Source of the DNA: Allobosea vaviloviae
GTDB lineage: Bacteria > Pseudomonadota > Alphaproteobacteria > Rhizobiales > Beijerinckiaceae
Assembly: GCF_001298265.1 (NCBI RefSeq)
Contig: NZ_LGSZ01000037.1
Span: 17,587 to 81,586 of the forward strand
DNA: 64,000 bases
Reading direction: 5' to 3'
Every line of letters begins with the position of its first letter. The stretch's first letter is position 1. Shown piece by piece: positions 47,936 through 57,878 of this stretch. Made by a program: the position numbers and the translations under genes. Below the pieces are notes generated by a model, which made no database searches, had not been told where the DNA came from, and saw nothing but the letters and a program-made list of their open reading frames with translations.

Positions 47936-48915
47936 GCGACGACAGTCGACCGAACCAGACCGAGGCCGCCGGTCGCGGCCTCTCCCATTGGCTCAGCCAT
48001 TTCCTCGACAGGCTCGGCCTGCGCGGCGGCGGGACCATCCGCGAGGACATCACCGAAGCGCTGGCGCAGGGCAGCGGGCAACTCGCCGATCTCAGCGCGC
48101 AGGAGCGCGCGATGCTCTCCAACGTGCTCAGCCTGCGCGAGCGCCGCGTCGGCGACGTGATGATCCCGCGCGCCGACATCATCGCAGTGCCGGCCGATGC
48201 GACGCTCGACGAATTGCTGGCGCTGTTTCGCACCGCCGGTCATTCGCGCCTGCCGGTCTTCGACGACTCGCTCGACGACCCGCGTGGCATGGTCCATATC
48301 CGCGACTTCCTCGAATTCATCGCCGGCCAGGCCAGGGCCGAGCCGACGGCCGGTCTCTCCGAGACCGCCTTCCACGACCTGTCTGCCGTCGATCTCACGA
48401 TGACGCTCGCCGCCACCAAGATCCTGCGCCCGGTCTTGTATGTGCCGCCCTCGATGCCGGCGGTCGATCTGCTGGTGAAGATGCAGGCGACGCGGACCCA
48501 TATCGCGCTGGTGATCGACGAATATGGCGGCACGGACGGGCTGGTCTCGATCGAGGACCTGATCGAGATCGTCGTCGGCGATATCGAGGACGAGCATGAT
48601 CTCGAGGAGGCGCCGACGATCGCGCCTGCCGGCGAGGACAGCTTCACGGCCGATGCCCGCGCCACGCTCGAGGAGCTCCGGGATGCGACCGGGATCGACC
48701 TGTCGGACACGCAGGTCGCCGAGGATGTCGATACGCTGGGCGGCCTGATCGTGACGCTGGCCGGACGCGTGCCAGGCAACGGCGAGGTGGTCGAGGGCCC
48801 CGAAGGGCTCACCTTCGAGATCATCGAGGCCGATCAGCGCCGTGTGAAGCGTCTCAGCATCCATCGTCGCGCGCCGGCGACGCCTGAAACCGAGTCCGCG
48901 TCGGAGCCAGGCTGA
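47932..48915 (+). CDS. CBS-pair/transporter-associated-domain protein (CorC/TlyC family)
   Basis: 327 aa from the ATG at 47932. Two CBS domains (VGDVMIPRADIIAVPADATL and RPVLYVPPSMPAVDLLVKMQATRTHIALVIDEYGGTDG blocks) and a C-terminal CorC_HlyC domain (DTLGGLIVTLAGRVPGNGE). No membrane domain, so a soluble form as in E. coli YbeX/CorC. Often coexpressed with ybeY and lnt. Confidence 0.9.
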   Translation: MSDDSRPNQTEAAGRGLSHWLSHFLDRLGLRGGGTIREDITEALAQGSGQLADLSAQERAMLSNVLSLRERRVGDVMIPRADIIAVPADATLDELLALFRTAGHSRLPVFDDSLDDPRGMVHIRDFLEFIAGQARAEPTAGLSETAFHDLSAVDLTMTLAATKILRPVLYVPPSMPAVDLLVKMQATRTHIALVIDEYGGTDGLVSIEDLIEIVVGDIEDEHDLEEAPTIAPAGEDSFTADARATLEELRDATGIDLSDTQVAEDVDTLGGLIVTLAGRVPGNGEVVEGPEGLTFEIIEADQRRVKRLSIHRRAPATPETESASEPG

Positions 48916-50510
48916 TGCGGATCGCGGTGCTGGCCGACAGCGTCATCCTCGCTTGGGGTTGGCGCAAGCGACTGATCGCGCTCGTCGCCGGCGCCAGCGG
49001 CGCGCTCGCCTTGCCGCCGCTCGACCTCTGGCCGCTGATCGTCGTGCCGATGACGATCGCCGTCTGGCTGATCGACGGCGCGGTCGGCACCAGTGTCCTC
49101 GGGCGTTTCCGCGCCGCCGCCGCCGTCGGCTGGTGGTGGGGCTTCGGCTTCTTCCTGGCCGGGCTGTGGTGGCTCGGCGCTGCCTTCCTGGTCGAAGCCG
49201 ACAAATTCGCCTGGGCGATGCCGCTCGGCGTCGTCGCGCTGCCGGCATTCCTGGCGGTGTTTCCGGCGCTGGCCTTCGGCTGCGCGAGGCTGCTCTGGCC
49301 GTCCGGCGCGGGGCGCATCCTGATGCTCGCGGTCGTGCTCTCGCTCAGCGAGTGGCTGCGCGGCCATGTGCTGACCGGCTTTCCCTGGAACGTTTACGGC
49401 ATGATGCTGGCCGGACAGGGCCAGATCGCCCAGTTCGCCTCGCTCGCCGGGCTCTACGGCCTGACGCTGTTTGCGATTGCGATCGGAGCCGCGCCGGCGA
49501 CCCTGGGAACCGGCGAAACCGGCGCTGGTCGCTGGCGCGCGCCTATCGCTGCACTGGTCGTGCTGGCAGGCCTGATCGGCTTTGGCGCCTGGCGCGTACC
49601 TGCGGGGTCGGTGCCGCTCGTCGCCGGCGTCAAGCTGCGGCTGATGCAGCCCAATCTGGCGCAGGATGCGAAATTCAGCGCCCGCAACGGCGAGGCCATC
49701 CTGAACCAGTATCTGGCGCTCAGCGACCGCGCGACGAGCCCGACCACGCCGGGCGTCCAGGCCGTCACCCATCTGATCTGGCCGGAATCGGCCTTTCCCT
49801 TCCTGCTCGGCCGAACCCCGCAGGCGCTCTCGCGGATCGCGGCGCTGCTGCCGCCGAACACGACGTTGATCACGGGCGCGGCGCGCGCCGGCGAGGCGCT
49901 TCCAGGCGAGAGTCGGCCCCCGATCTTCAATTCGATCCAGGTCGTCGATGACGAGGGAATGATCGTTTCAAGCTATGACAAGGTCCATCTGGTGCCGTTC
50001 GGCGAATATCTGCCGCCCTTGCTGGAGACGCTGATCCGAAGCCTCGGCCTTTCGGAATTCGTCTCGGTCCCCGGCGGTTTCGCCTCGGGCACGCGGCGAC
50101 TGCCTCTCTCCATCCGCGGCCTGCCCCCTGCAGCACCTCTGATCTGCTACGAAGTGATCTTCCCCGGAGACGCCGCACCGACCGGACCGCGCGCCGGCTG
50201 GATGCTCAACCTGACCAATGATGGCTGGTTCGGCCAGACCAGCGGCCCCTACCAGCACTTCGCCCAGGCCAGGCTGCGGGCGATCGAGGAGGGGCTGCCG
50301 CTCGTGCGCGTCGCCAACACCGGCATCTCCGGCGTAACGGACGGTTACGGGCGGATCATCGCCAGCTTGCCCCTCGGCACGGAAGGCGTGCTCGACGCCG
50401 GCCTGCCGCGCGCCGCGCCAGCTCCGCCTTATGCCCGGTGGGGCGATGCGGTCTATGCGCTGCTGCTGGCCGGCTTCCTGCTCCTGTCGCGGTTGCAGCC
50501 ACGTCAATAA
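48915..50510 (+). CDS. lnt: Apolipoprotein N-acyltransferase
   Basis: 531 aa. N-terminal half with six or more membrane helices; C-terminal nitrilase domain with the catalytic Glu in WPESAFPFL, Lys in YDKVHLVPFGEYLP and Cys in LICYEVIFP. N-acylates lipoproteins in the inner membrane. ATG at 48915 overlaps the corC stop (TGATG). Confidence 0.95.
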   Translation: MRIAVLADSVILAWGWRKRLIALVAGASGALALPPLDLWPLIVVPMTIAVWLIDGAVGTSVLGRFRAAAAVGWWWGFGFFLAGLWWLGAAFLVEADKFAWAMPLGVVALPAFLAVFPALAFGCARLLWPSGAGRILMLAVVLSLSEWLRGHVLTGFPWNVYGMMLAGQGQIAQFASLAGLYGLTLFAIAIGAAPATLGTGETGAGRWRAPIAALVVLAGLIGFGAWRVPAGSVPLVAGVKLRLMQPNLAQDAKFSARNGEAILNQYLALSDRATSPTTPGVQAVTHLIWPESAFPFLLGRTPQALSRIAALLPPNTTLITGAARAGEALPGESRPPIFNSIQVVDDEGMIVSSYDKVHLVPFGEYLPPLLETLIRSLGLSEFVSVPGGFASGTRRLPLSIRGLPPAAPLICYEVIFPGDAAPTGPRAGWMLNLTNDGWFGQTSGPYQHFAQARLRAIEEGLPLVRVANTGISGVTDGYGRIIASLPLGTEGVLDAGLPRAAPAPPYARWGDAVYALLLAGFLLLSRLQPRQ

Positions 50511-50632
50511 TCCCATTTGGAACTTTTTTACGGTGACGCTAAGCTCCGAGCAGCCGGCTTCTTAAACCAATTGACTATGCCGCCTCGCGCGATAATGCAT
50601 CCGGGCGGAATACAGATCCAAGGCTGTCGTTC

Positions 50633-51046
50633 ATGCTGAAAAAAGTTCCCAACCCGATCGACCGTCATGTCGGCAGCCGCGTGCGCATGCGCCGCATGCT
50701 GGCCGGGGTCAGCCAGGAGAAGCTTGGGGACGCGCTCGGGCTGACCTTCCAGCAGGTGCAGAAATACGAGAAGGGCTCCAACCGCATCAGCGCGAGCCGC
50801 CTGCAGCAGATCGCCAAGATGCTGGACGTGCCCGTATCGTTCTTCTTCGACGGCGCCCCGACCGGCGATATGCCGACAGGGGGATTCTCGGATGCGGCGT
50901 CCTCGGCCTACGTGTCCGACTTCATGTCGAGCAGCGAGGGCGTGCAGCTGACCAAGGCCTTCGTGCGCATCAAGAGCCCCAAGGTGAGGCGCCGCATCGT
51001 CGACCTGGTCGAGTCGCTGGCCGAGGAAGACACCGGAAACGCGTGA
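50633..51046 (+). CDS. XRE-family transcriptional regulator, PhrR-like
   Basis: 137 aa. Helix-turn-helix of the lambda Cro/CI type: [44 protein letters not shown] (about 14-57). The C-terminal part ([13 protein letters not shown]...[15 protein letters not shown]) is typical of PhrR/SinR-like regulators that stand before metK in Rhizobiales. It may control itself or metK; a 9-bp palindrome lies just after the gene. Confidence 0.88.
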   Translation: MLKKVPNPIDRHVGSRVRMRRMLAGVSQEKLGDALGLTFQQVQKYEKGSNRISASRLQQIAKMLDVPVSFFFDGAPTGDMPTGGFSDAASSAYVSDFMSSSEGVQLTKAFVRIKSPKVRRRIVDLVESLAEEDTGNA

Positions 51047-51059
51047 TTCAGCCCGAATA

Positions 51060-51079
51060 TTGTTCGTCCTGACGAACAA
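51060..51079. promoter_or_regulatory. Perfect 9-bp inverted repeat upstream of metK
   Basis: TTGTTCGTC (51060-51068), 2-nt spacer, GACGAACAA (51071-51079). Located 14 nt after the regulator gene and 130 nt before metK. No T-run follows, so an operator is likelier than a terminator; the obvious candidate binder is the XRE regulator upstream. Confidence 0.55.
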
Positions 51080-51209
51080 GACTCCCGATAAACGGATTGC
51101 CTTGCTTGACGGCGAACGCGTCCGCTGCAAAGAGGATGGCCGTTTTCGCCGACCGGGCGCGTTTTCGAGCCGGTCATCCGTCCCACCCCTGCAAAAGGGC
51201 TGCCCGACC

Positions 51210-52415
<1,206 letters not shown>

Positions 52416-52440
52416 ACGCAGACATCGCGTGATCCAAGGA

Positions 52441-52472
52441 GGCCGGAGCCGATCGCTCCGGCCTTTTTCTTT
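52441..52472 (+). terminator. Terminator of metK
   Basis: GGCCGGAGC (52441-52449) and GCTCCGGCC (52455-52463) form a perfect 9-bp stem around CGATC, followed by TTTTTCTTTT. Confidence 0.92.
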
Positions 52473-52497
52473 TGCTAGACATCGCCCCCAAGGCGCC

Positions 52498-52607
52498 GTC
52501 ATTCCGGGCGCAGCGAAGCGAAGACCCGGGATCCATGCCGGAACCCTCTTGGGTGAAGCTCAGGCATGGACCCCGGATCTGCGCCGCTTCGCGGCTTGTC
52601 CGGGATG
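52498..52607. repeat. REP-type nested palindrome between metK and trmB
   Basis: About 110 bp with ends GTCATTCCGGG and the mirrored CCGGGATGG, enclosing GGATCCATGCCGG ... CAGGCATGGACCCC. Order and much of the sequence match the repeat at 25121-25220, including GCGGCTTGTCCGGGATG near the right end. Confidence 0.72.
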
Positions 52608-52646
52608 GCGGCGTGTTTCCCAGATCTCATGACAGTGCGTCACACC

Positions 52647-53348
52647 ATGTCCGAACCGACCCACGACCACGATCCCGACCGTGCCTTCTTCGGCCGGCGC
52701 AAGGGCAAGGCCCTGCGCGACGGCCAGAGCCTGATGATCGACAGCGTGCTGCCGAGGCTGCAGCTGCCGGAGGGCGAGATCGCCGATATGGCGGGACTGT
52801 TTCCGCAGGCCGTGGACGCCGTGCGCCTCGAGATCGGCTTCGGCGGCGGCGAGCATCTGCTGCACCGCATGCGCGAGAGCCCGCAGATCGGGTTCATCGG
52901 CGTCGAGCCCTTCATCAACGGGATGGCGAAGTTCCTGGCCGTGATCGAACGCGAGGGCCTGACCAATATCCGGATCTGGGATGGCGATGCGGCGCTGCTG
53001 CTGCCTCGGCTGCCGGCCGGCTCGCTCGACGCGATCGATCTGCTCTATCCCGACCCCTGGCCAAAGCGGCGGCAGCGCAAGCGCCGTTTCGTCTCCGACC
53101 GGACGCTCTCGCTTTTTGCCCGGGCCCTGCGCGATGGCGGCCGCTTCCGCTTCGCCAGCGACATCGACGACTATGTCGGCTGGACGCTGGCGCGGCTGGC
53201 GCGCTCGCCCGACTTCGACTGGATCGACGAACGCGCCGACGACTGGCGTCAGCCCTATCCGGGCTGGATCCGCACCCGCTACGAGGCCAAGGCCATCGCG
53301 GCCGGGCGGGTGCCGAGCTATCTTACTGCTGTGCGTCGCGCATCCTGA
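52647..53348 (+). CDS. trmB: tRNA (guanine-N7-)-methyltransferase
   Basis: 233 aa from the ATG at 52647; an in-frame ATG at 52629 is possible. SAM-binding LEIGFGGGEHLLH (about 67-79), VEPFINGMAKFL, and the signature LLYPDPWPKRRQRKRRFV (about 132-149). Forms m7G46 in tRNA. The 3' end overlaps the convergent DUF2336 gene by 26 nt. Confidence 0.94.
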   Translation: MSEPTHDHDPDRAFFGRRKGKALRDGQSLMIDSVLPRLQLPEGEIADMAGLFPQAVDAVRLEIGFGGGEHLLHRMRESPQIGFIGVEPFINGMAKFLAVIEREGLTNIRIWDGDAALLLPRLPAGSLDAIDLLYPDPWPKRRQRKRRFVSDRTLSLFARALRDGGRFRFASDIDDYVGWTLARLARSPDFDWIDERADDWRQPYPGWIRTRYEAKAIAAGRVPSYLTAVRRAS

Positions 53349-54411
53349 GGAAGCCGAGAACGCGCTGGGCCGTCGGCTGGGCGAGGTTGCGGAAATGCTG
53401 GCGGGCGCGCTCGACTGCGGGTGCGGATTTTCCGAAATCCTTGCGCAGCCCGATCAGCGCGGCCGCGGTCTCCCACGACCAGCCCAAACCGCGGGCGACC
53501 AGCAAAACCGCATCGCGATCGGACCCGAGGATAATCTGCTCCGTCGCCGGCAATCCGAGCTGGGCCAGAACCGCGACAGCGCAGATGGCATGTTCCGTCG
53601 AGCCCGCCGTCGCGAAGGCCACGATCCTGGCCTCGTTGAGCTCGCCGGCCTCGTTCAGCCGGTTGATCTCCACCAGCGCCGCGTTGACCGCGCCGAGGTC
53701 TCCCTGAATCTGGGCCTGGGCGGCGACCGCCTGCGCGCCGCGCTCGACAGCGCCGTCGACCGCGCCGGCGAGGTCAGGCTGGAGGCCTGCGGTCAGGCGG
53801 CGGCGGGCGGAGTTCTTCGCGGCTACCATGAGCTGGTGGGCAAGTTCGGCGGGAATATCGCCTCGCGCGCCCAGCGCCATCTGCAAGGCGTCGTCCTGGA
53901 CGGCGCGCATGACCAGCACGCCCATGCCGTGTTCCGAGAACCGCGCGGTGTGGTTGGCCGCGATGGCATGGGTCACGACCCGGCCGCCACGCAGGATCAG
54001 GAAGTCGGTGACCGGTTCGCCGAGATCGGACCGCTCGGTGATGGCGAGCATGTGGTCGCGGCCCTTGGCGGCCGAGATGGCCACGAGGTCCTGGTCGGTC
54101 AGGCGCTTCGAGGCGACCAGGACCGGCCGCGCGACCGCGATCTCGTCGAGCGCCAGCTGGCGAACGACGCCGGTGGGTGCATTCGGCACGGGGGCGAGCC
54201 GTTCGGACAGTTCGATGCGGGCCCTGAGTTCGATCGCGCGCGAGAGGCGGCCGATGACGACGTCGAAAATCCCGACCTGATCATCGTCCATGACGGAGGC
54301 CGTGCTGAGGAAAAGATCAGTCAGGCGCGACAGAATCTGAGCCCGGTCATCGGTCGAGCCGCGAAGCATCGTCGTCTCGAGATCGCGCAACAGCGTACTG
54401 ACAGAACTCAT
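53323..54411 (-). CDS. DUF2336 domain protein
   Basis: 362 aa from the ATG at 54411. All-helical, with HEAT-like character, containing LTDLFLSTASVMDDDQVGIFDVVIGRLSRAIEL near 32-64 and LTDQDLVAISAAKGRDHMLAI. DUF2336 proteins are found in alphaproteobacteria; function unknown to me. It ends inside trmB, on the other strand. Confidence 0.85.
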   Translation of the reverse strand: MSSVSTLLRDLETTMLRGSTDDRAQILSRLTDLFLSTASVMDDDQVGIFDVVIGRLSRAIELRARIELSERLAPVPNAPTGVVRQLALDEIAVARPVLVASKRLTDQDLVAISAAKGRDHMLAITERSDLGEPVTDFLILRGGRVVTHAIAANHTARFSEHGMGVLVMRAVQDDALQMALGARGDIPAELAHQLMVAAKNSARRRLTAGLQPDLAGAVDGAVERGAQAVAAQAQIQGDLGAVNAALVEINRLNEAGELNEARIVAFATAGSTEHAICAVAVLAQLGLPATEQIILGSDRDAVLLVARGLGWSWETAAALIGLRKDFGKSAPAVERARQHFRNLAQPTAQRVLGFLRMRDAQQ

Positions 54412-54444
54412 CCCGCATCCCCAAACAACGCGCAGCACCGCACC

Positions 54445-54543
54445 ATGGCGCAGAAGGATGACCAGCGGGTTAGCGCAACCGAAGACCTACGCCATCATCC
54501 GCATCGGGCGAGAGCGCTTGCATGCGGGGCTGATGCAGACTAA
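54445..54543 (+). CDS. Possible 32-aa small ORF in the rimP leader
   Basis: ATG at 54445 (MAQKDDQRVSATEDLRHHPH...) to TAA at 54541-54543, 42 nt before a strong terminator. No clear Shine-Dalgarno. It may be only part of a non-coding leader RNA. Confidence 0.25.
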   Translation: MAQKDDQRVSATEDLRHHPHRARALACGADAD

Positions 54544-54585
54544 ATAGCAGCCCAACAGCTCTGGTTTCGGTATCAGCCGATGATC

Positions 54586-54615
54586 AAGAGCGGGCCGGAA
54601 GGCCCGCTCTTTTTT
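54586..54615 (+). terminator. Strong rho-independent terminator upstream of rimP
   Basis: AAGAGCGGGCC (54586-54596), loop GGAA, GGCCCGCTCTT (54601-54611), then more T residues. It faces rightwards. The mirrored side lacks a T-run, so it does not serve the minus-strand gene. Confidence 0.88.
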
Positions 54616-54749
54616 GTTGGCCGCGGCCCAGCCGGGCTGGCGCATGACGCCGACGCGCGGCTGCCCTCCAGCGGCCTGCCCAGGCGCACCATGCGCCGAT
54701 TTTTCGGTCGGAGCTGGACGGTATCCGGCTTACAGGCAGGCACGCAGGC

Positions 54750-55460
54750 ATGAACGAGCCGACAGCGACGAACGAGGACAATGACCGGCGCATCGTCGTC
54801 GAGAGCGGCGTCGCGGCACGCGTGGCCGCCATCATCGAACCCGCCATCGTCGATCTCGGCTATCGGCTGGTACGCGTGCGCGTCACCGGCCAGAACGGCT
54901 GCACGGTGCAGATCATGGCCGAGAAGCCGGACGGCACGATGAATGTCGAGGGCTGCGAAGCGGTCAGCCAGGCCGTTTCGCCGGCGCTCGACGTCGACGA
55001 TCCGATCCAGGTCGCCTACCATCTCGAGGTTTCGTCCCCGGGAATCGACCGGCCGCTGGTGCGGGCCGGCGATTTCGAGCGCTGGGCCGGGCACCTCGCC
55101 AAGATCGATACCGAGACCGTCGTGCTCGGACGCAAGCGTTTCCGCGGCATCCTGCGCGGGGTCGAGGGCGGCAACGCCCTGCTCGCGCGCGACGATGCGA
55201 AGTCAGAGGAAGAGCGCGACGTCGCCATCCCGATGAACCTCATCGCCGATGCCCGCCTCGTTCTGACAGATGCGCTCGTGACCGAATCGCTGCGGCGCGG
55301 CAAGGCCGGGCTGCCGCCGGAAATGCCGACGGCAGACGAGATCGCGGCCCCACCCAAGGGCCGCAAGAAATCGCTGGGGCCGCGTCCGGATAAAACCCCG
55401 GCTCCGAAAAAGACGAAAAGCGGACCGGCTCCGCACGATACAACCCCCGAAGAGGAGTGA
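54750..55460 (+). CDS. rimP: Ribosome maturation factor RimP
   Basis: 236 aa. N-terminal RimP domain ([39 protein letters not shown]) and C-terminal SH3-like part; then a lysine/proline-rich tail (about 190-236) longer than in E. coli (about 150 aa). Helps 30S assembly. First gene of the rimP-nusA-ylxR-infB-rbfA-truB set. Confidence 0.94.
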   Translation: MNEPTATNEDNDRRIVVESGVAARVAAIIEPAIVDLGYRLVRVRVTGQNGCTVQIMAEKPDGTMNVEGCEAVSQAVSPALDVDDPIQVAYHLEVSSPGIDRPLVRAGDFERWAGHLAKIDTETVVLGRKRFRGILRGVEGGNALLARDDAKSEEERDVAIPMNLIADARLVLTDALVTESLRRGKAGLPPEMPTADEIAAPPKGRKKSLGPRPDKTPAPKKTKSGPAPHDTTPEEE

Positions 55461-55465
55461 GCGTC

Positions 55466-57064
55466 ATGGTCGTCAGCGCCAACAGGCTCGAACTGCTGCA
55501 GATCGCCGACGCGGTCGCCCGCGAGAAATCGATCGACCGGCAGATCGTCGTCGACGCGATGCAGGATGCGATCGCCAAGGCGGCCCGCTCGCGCTACGGC
55601 GCCGAGACGGATGTCCATGCCGAGATCAACACCAAGACCGGCGAGCTGCGGCTGGCCCGCCATCTCCAGGTGGTGGACCTCGTCGAGAACGGCGCCATCG
55701 AGATCACCGTCGACGAGGCCAAGCGCCACAACCCGGCCGCGCAGGTCGGCGACGTCATCGCCGATCCGCTGCCGCCTTTCGATTTCGGCCGCATCGCCGC
55801 CCAGTCGGCCAAGCAGGTCATCGTGCAGAAGGTGCGCGAGGCCGAGCGCGACCGTCAGTATGACGAGTACAAGGATCGCATCGGCGAGATCGTCAACGGC
55901 GCCGTCAAGCGCGTCGAATACGGCAATGTCTTCGTCGATCTCGGCCGTGGCGAGGCGATCATCCGTCGCGACGAGATGATTCCGCGCGAGACCTTCAAGG
56001 TCGGCGACCGCGCCCGCGCCTATCTCTACGATGTGCGCCGCGAGCCGCGCGGCCCGCAGATCTTCCTGTCGCGCACGCATCCGCAGTTCATGGCCAAGCT
56101 GTTCGGCCAGGAAGTGCCCGAGATCTATGACGGCATCGTCGAGGTCAAGGCGGTCGCCCGTGATCCGGGCTCGCGCGCGAAGATCGCCGTGATCAGCCGC
56201 GATTCCTCGATCGACCCGGTCGGCGCCTGCGTCGGCATGAGGGGTTCGCGCGTGCAGGCCGTCGTCGGCGAGCTGCAGGGCGAGAAGATCGACATCATCC
56301 CGTGGTCGCCCGACATCGCGACCTTCGTCGTCAACGCGCTGCAGCCGGCGGAAGTCGCCAAGGTGGTGCTCGACGAGGAGGCCGACAAGATCGAGGTCGT
56401 CGTGCCCGACGAGCAGCTCTCGCTCGCCATCGGCCGCCGCGGCCAGAATGTGCGCCTGGCTTCGCAGCTCACCGGCTGGGACATCGACATCCTGACCGAG
56501 GCCGAGGAATCGGAGCGGCGCCAGAAGGAATTCCTGAACCGCACCGAGATCTTCATGAACGCGCTGAACGTCGACGAGACGGTCGGCCAGCTGCTCGCCT
56601 CGGAAGGCTTCCGGACCGTCGAGGAGGTTGCCTATGTCGATCCCTCCGAGCTCGCCTCGATCGAGGGCTTCGACGAGGACACCGGCGCCGAGATCCAGTC
56701 GCGGGCTCAGGACTATCTCGCCGCCGTCGAGGCCGAGTTCGACGAGAAGCGCCGCGCGCTCGGGGTTGAGGACGGCTTGCGCGAGGTTCCCGGCGTCACC
56801 ACATCGATGATGGTGTCGCTGGGCGAGAACGACGTGAAGAGCGTCGAGGACTTGGCCGGCTGCGCCACCGACGATCTTGTCGGCTGGACCGAACGCAAGG
56901 ATGGCGAGACCACCCGCCATGCCGGCTATCTCGACGGGTTCGATCTGTCGCGCCAGGATGCGGAGGCGATGATCATGGCCGCGCGCGTCCATGCCGGCTG
57001 GATCGAGGCGCCCGCCGAACAGACAGAGGCAGAGCCTGCCGCCGACGAGACGGCGGAGGCCTGA
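55466..57064 (+). CDS. nusA: Transcription termination/antitermination factor NusA
   Basis: 532 aa from the ATG at 55466, with GAGGAG 8 nt upstream; GTG 55457 overlaps rimP. N-terminal RNAP-binding domain (1-130), S1 domain (about 135-200), two KH domains with [14 protein letters not shown] and [16 protein letters not shown], and two C-terminal acidic repeats (about 360-510). Binds RNA polymerase; modulates pausing and termination. Confidence 0.96.
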   Translation: MVVSANRLELLQIADAVAREKSIDRQIVVDAMQDAIAKAARSRYGAETDVHAEINTKTGELRLARHLQVVDLVENGAIEITVDEAKRHNPAAQVGDVIADPLPPFDFGRIAAQSAKQVIVQKVREAERDRQYDEYKDRIGEIVNGAVKRVEYGNVFVDLGRGEAIIRRDEMIPRETFKVGDRARAYLYDVRREPRGPQIFLSRTHPQFMAKLFGQEVPEIYDGIVEVKAVARDPGSRAKIAVISRDSSIDPVGACVGMRGSRVQAVVGELQGEKIDIIPWSPDIATFVVNALQPAEVAKVVLDEEADKIEVVVPDEQLSLAIGRRGQNVRLASQLTGWDIDILTEAEESERRQKEFLNRTEIFMNALNVDETVGQLLASEGFRTVEEVAYVDPSELASIEGFDEDTGAEIQSRAQDYLAAVEAEFDEKRRALGVEDGLREVPGVTTSMMVSLGENDVKSVEDLAGCATDDLVGWTERKDGETTRHAGYLDGFDLSRQDAEAMIMAARVHAGWIEAPAEQTEAEPAADETAEA

Positions 57065-57078
57065 ACCGGGCACCGGCG

Positions 57079-57810
57079 ATGAAATCGGCCGCGCCGCGCG
57101 GTGAGCGCGAAACGCGCCTGGATCGCAAGGACGGACCGGAACGGAGCTGCGTCGTTACGAGGACGGTCAAGTCCCCCGACGACCTGATCCGCTTCGTCGT
57201 CGGACCCGACGGCAGCCTGGTGCCCGACCTGCGGCGCAAGCTGCCCGGGCGCGGCGTCTGGGCCAGTCTCAGCGCGGCCACGGTCACCGAGGCGATCAAG
57301 CGGCGGGCGTTCGAGCGCTCGCTCAAGACGAAGGTCTTCGTGTCGCCGGATTTGGCTGCGATGATCGACGGCCTGATGCTGAAAGACGCCCAGCAGGCGC
57401 TGTCGATGGCCAACAAGGCGGGGCTGGTCCAGGCCGGTTTCGCCAAGGTCGAGGCGATGATCGGCTCCGGCCGCTGCGCTGCTGTGATCGCGGCCAGCGA
57501 TGGTGCCGAAGATGGCCACCGGAAGATCGGTCAGGCGCTGCGCAGAGCGGAATTCGCCCGCGAAGAGGCCGGCCTGAAGCCGCGAAAGGTGCCGGTGGTG
57601 GCAATTTTCGCGGGCGAAGATTTGGAATTGGCGTTAGGCAAGGCACATGTGATACATGCGGCGCTTGCTCCGGGACCGGCGGCCGAGGGTTTCCTCTCCC
57701 GCTGGCGTCGACTCGTCCGCTACCGGACGGACGATGCCGGTGCAGTGGAGCCGGATGAAGCGGCTGTCACCGACTCCGTAGACCCAGATTCCGATACGAC
57801 GATCCCGTAG
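57079..57810 (+). CDS. YlxR (DUF448)/L7Ae-like RNA-binding protein
   Basis: 243 aa. N-terminal YlxR domain with [25 protein letters not shown] and LPGRGVWAS (about 21-63); C-terminal L7Ae-like region ([30 protein letters not shown]). The B. subtilis homologue (RnpM) modulates RNase P. Last codons lie in a tandem repeat that also supplies the stop codon. Confidence 0.9.
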   Translation: MKSAAPRGERETRLDRKDGPERSCVVTRTVKSPDDLIRFVVGPDGSLVPDLRRKLPGRGVWASLSAATVTEAIKRRAFERSLKTKVFVSPDLAAMIDGLMLKDAQQALSMANKAGLVQAGFAKVEAMIGSGRCAAVIAASDGAEDGHRKIGQALRRAEFAREEAGLKPRKVPVVAIFAGEDLELALGKAHVIHAALAPGPAAEGFLSRWRRLVRYRTDDAGAVEPDEAAVTDSVDPDSDTTIP

Positions 57811-57850
57811 ACCCAAGATTCCATAGACCAAGCTTCCGTAGACCAACGAA
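57776..57850 (+). repeat. 15-bp tandem repeat across the end of ylxR
   Basis: Five units of about 15 nt: CCGTAGACCCAGATT (57776), a degenerate unit (57791), CCGTAGACCCAAGATT (57805), CCATAGACCAAGCTT (57821) and CCGTAGACCAACGAA (57836). The third unit holds the TAG stop of ylxR. Repeats extend to 28 nt before infB. Confidence 0.8.
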
Positions 57851-57878
57851 TGACCGAACCGGCTGGACCGAGCACAGA

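Larger units (their letters stand above)
54412..54749 (+). other. Leader of the rimP-nusA operon with orphan terminator
   Basis: 338 nt. It holds a 32-codon frame (54445-54543), and a strong plus-strand terminator (54586-54615) that no annotated plus-strand gene needs. Either a small RNA/peptide is made here or the terminator is an attenuator of the operon. Confidence 0.5.

Noticed and set aside
51047..51209. SAM-II type riboswitch before metK
   Set aside because: The conserved core sequence and pseudoknot pattern of SAM-II are not found in the leader.
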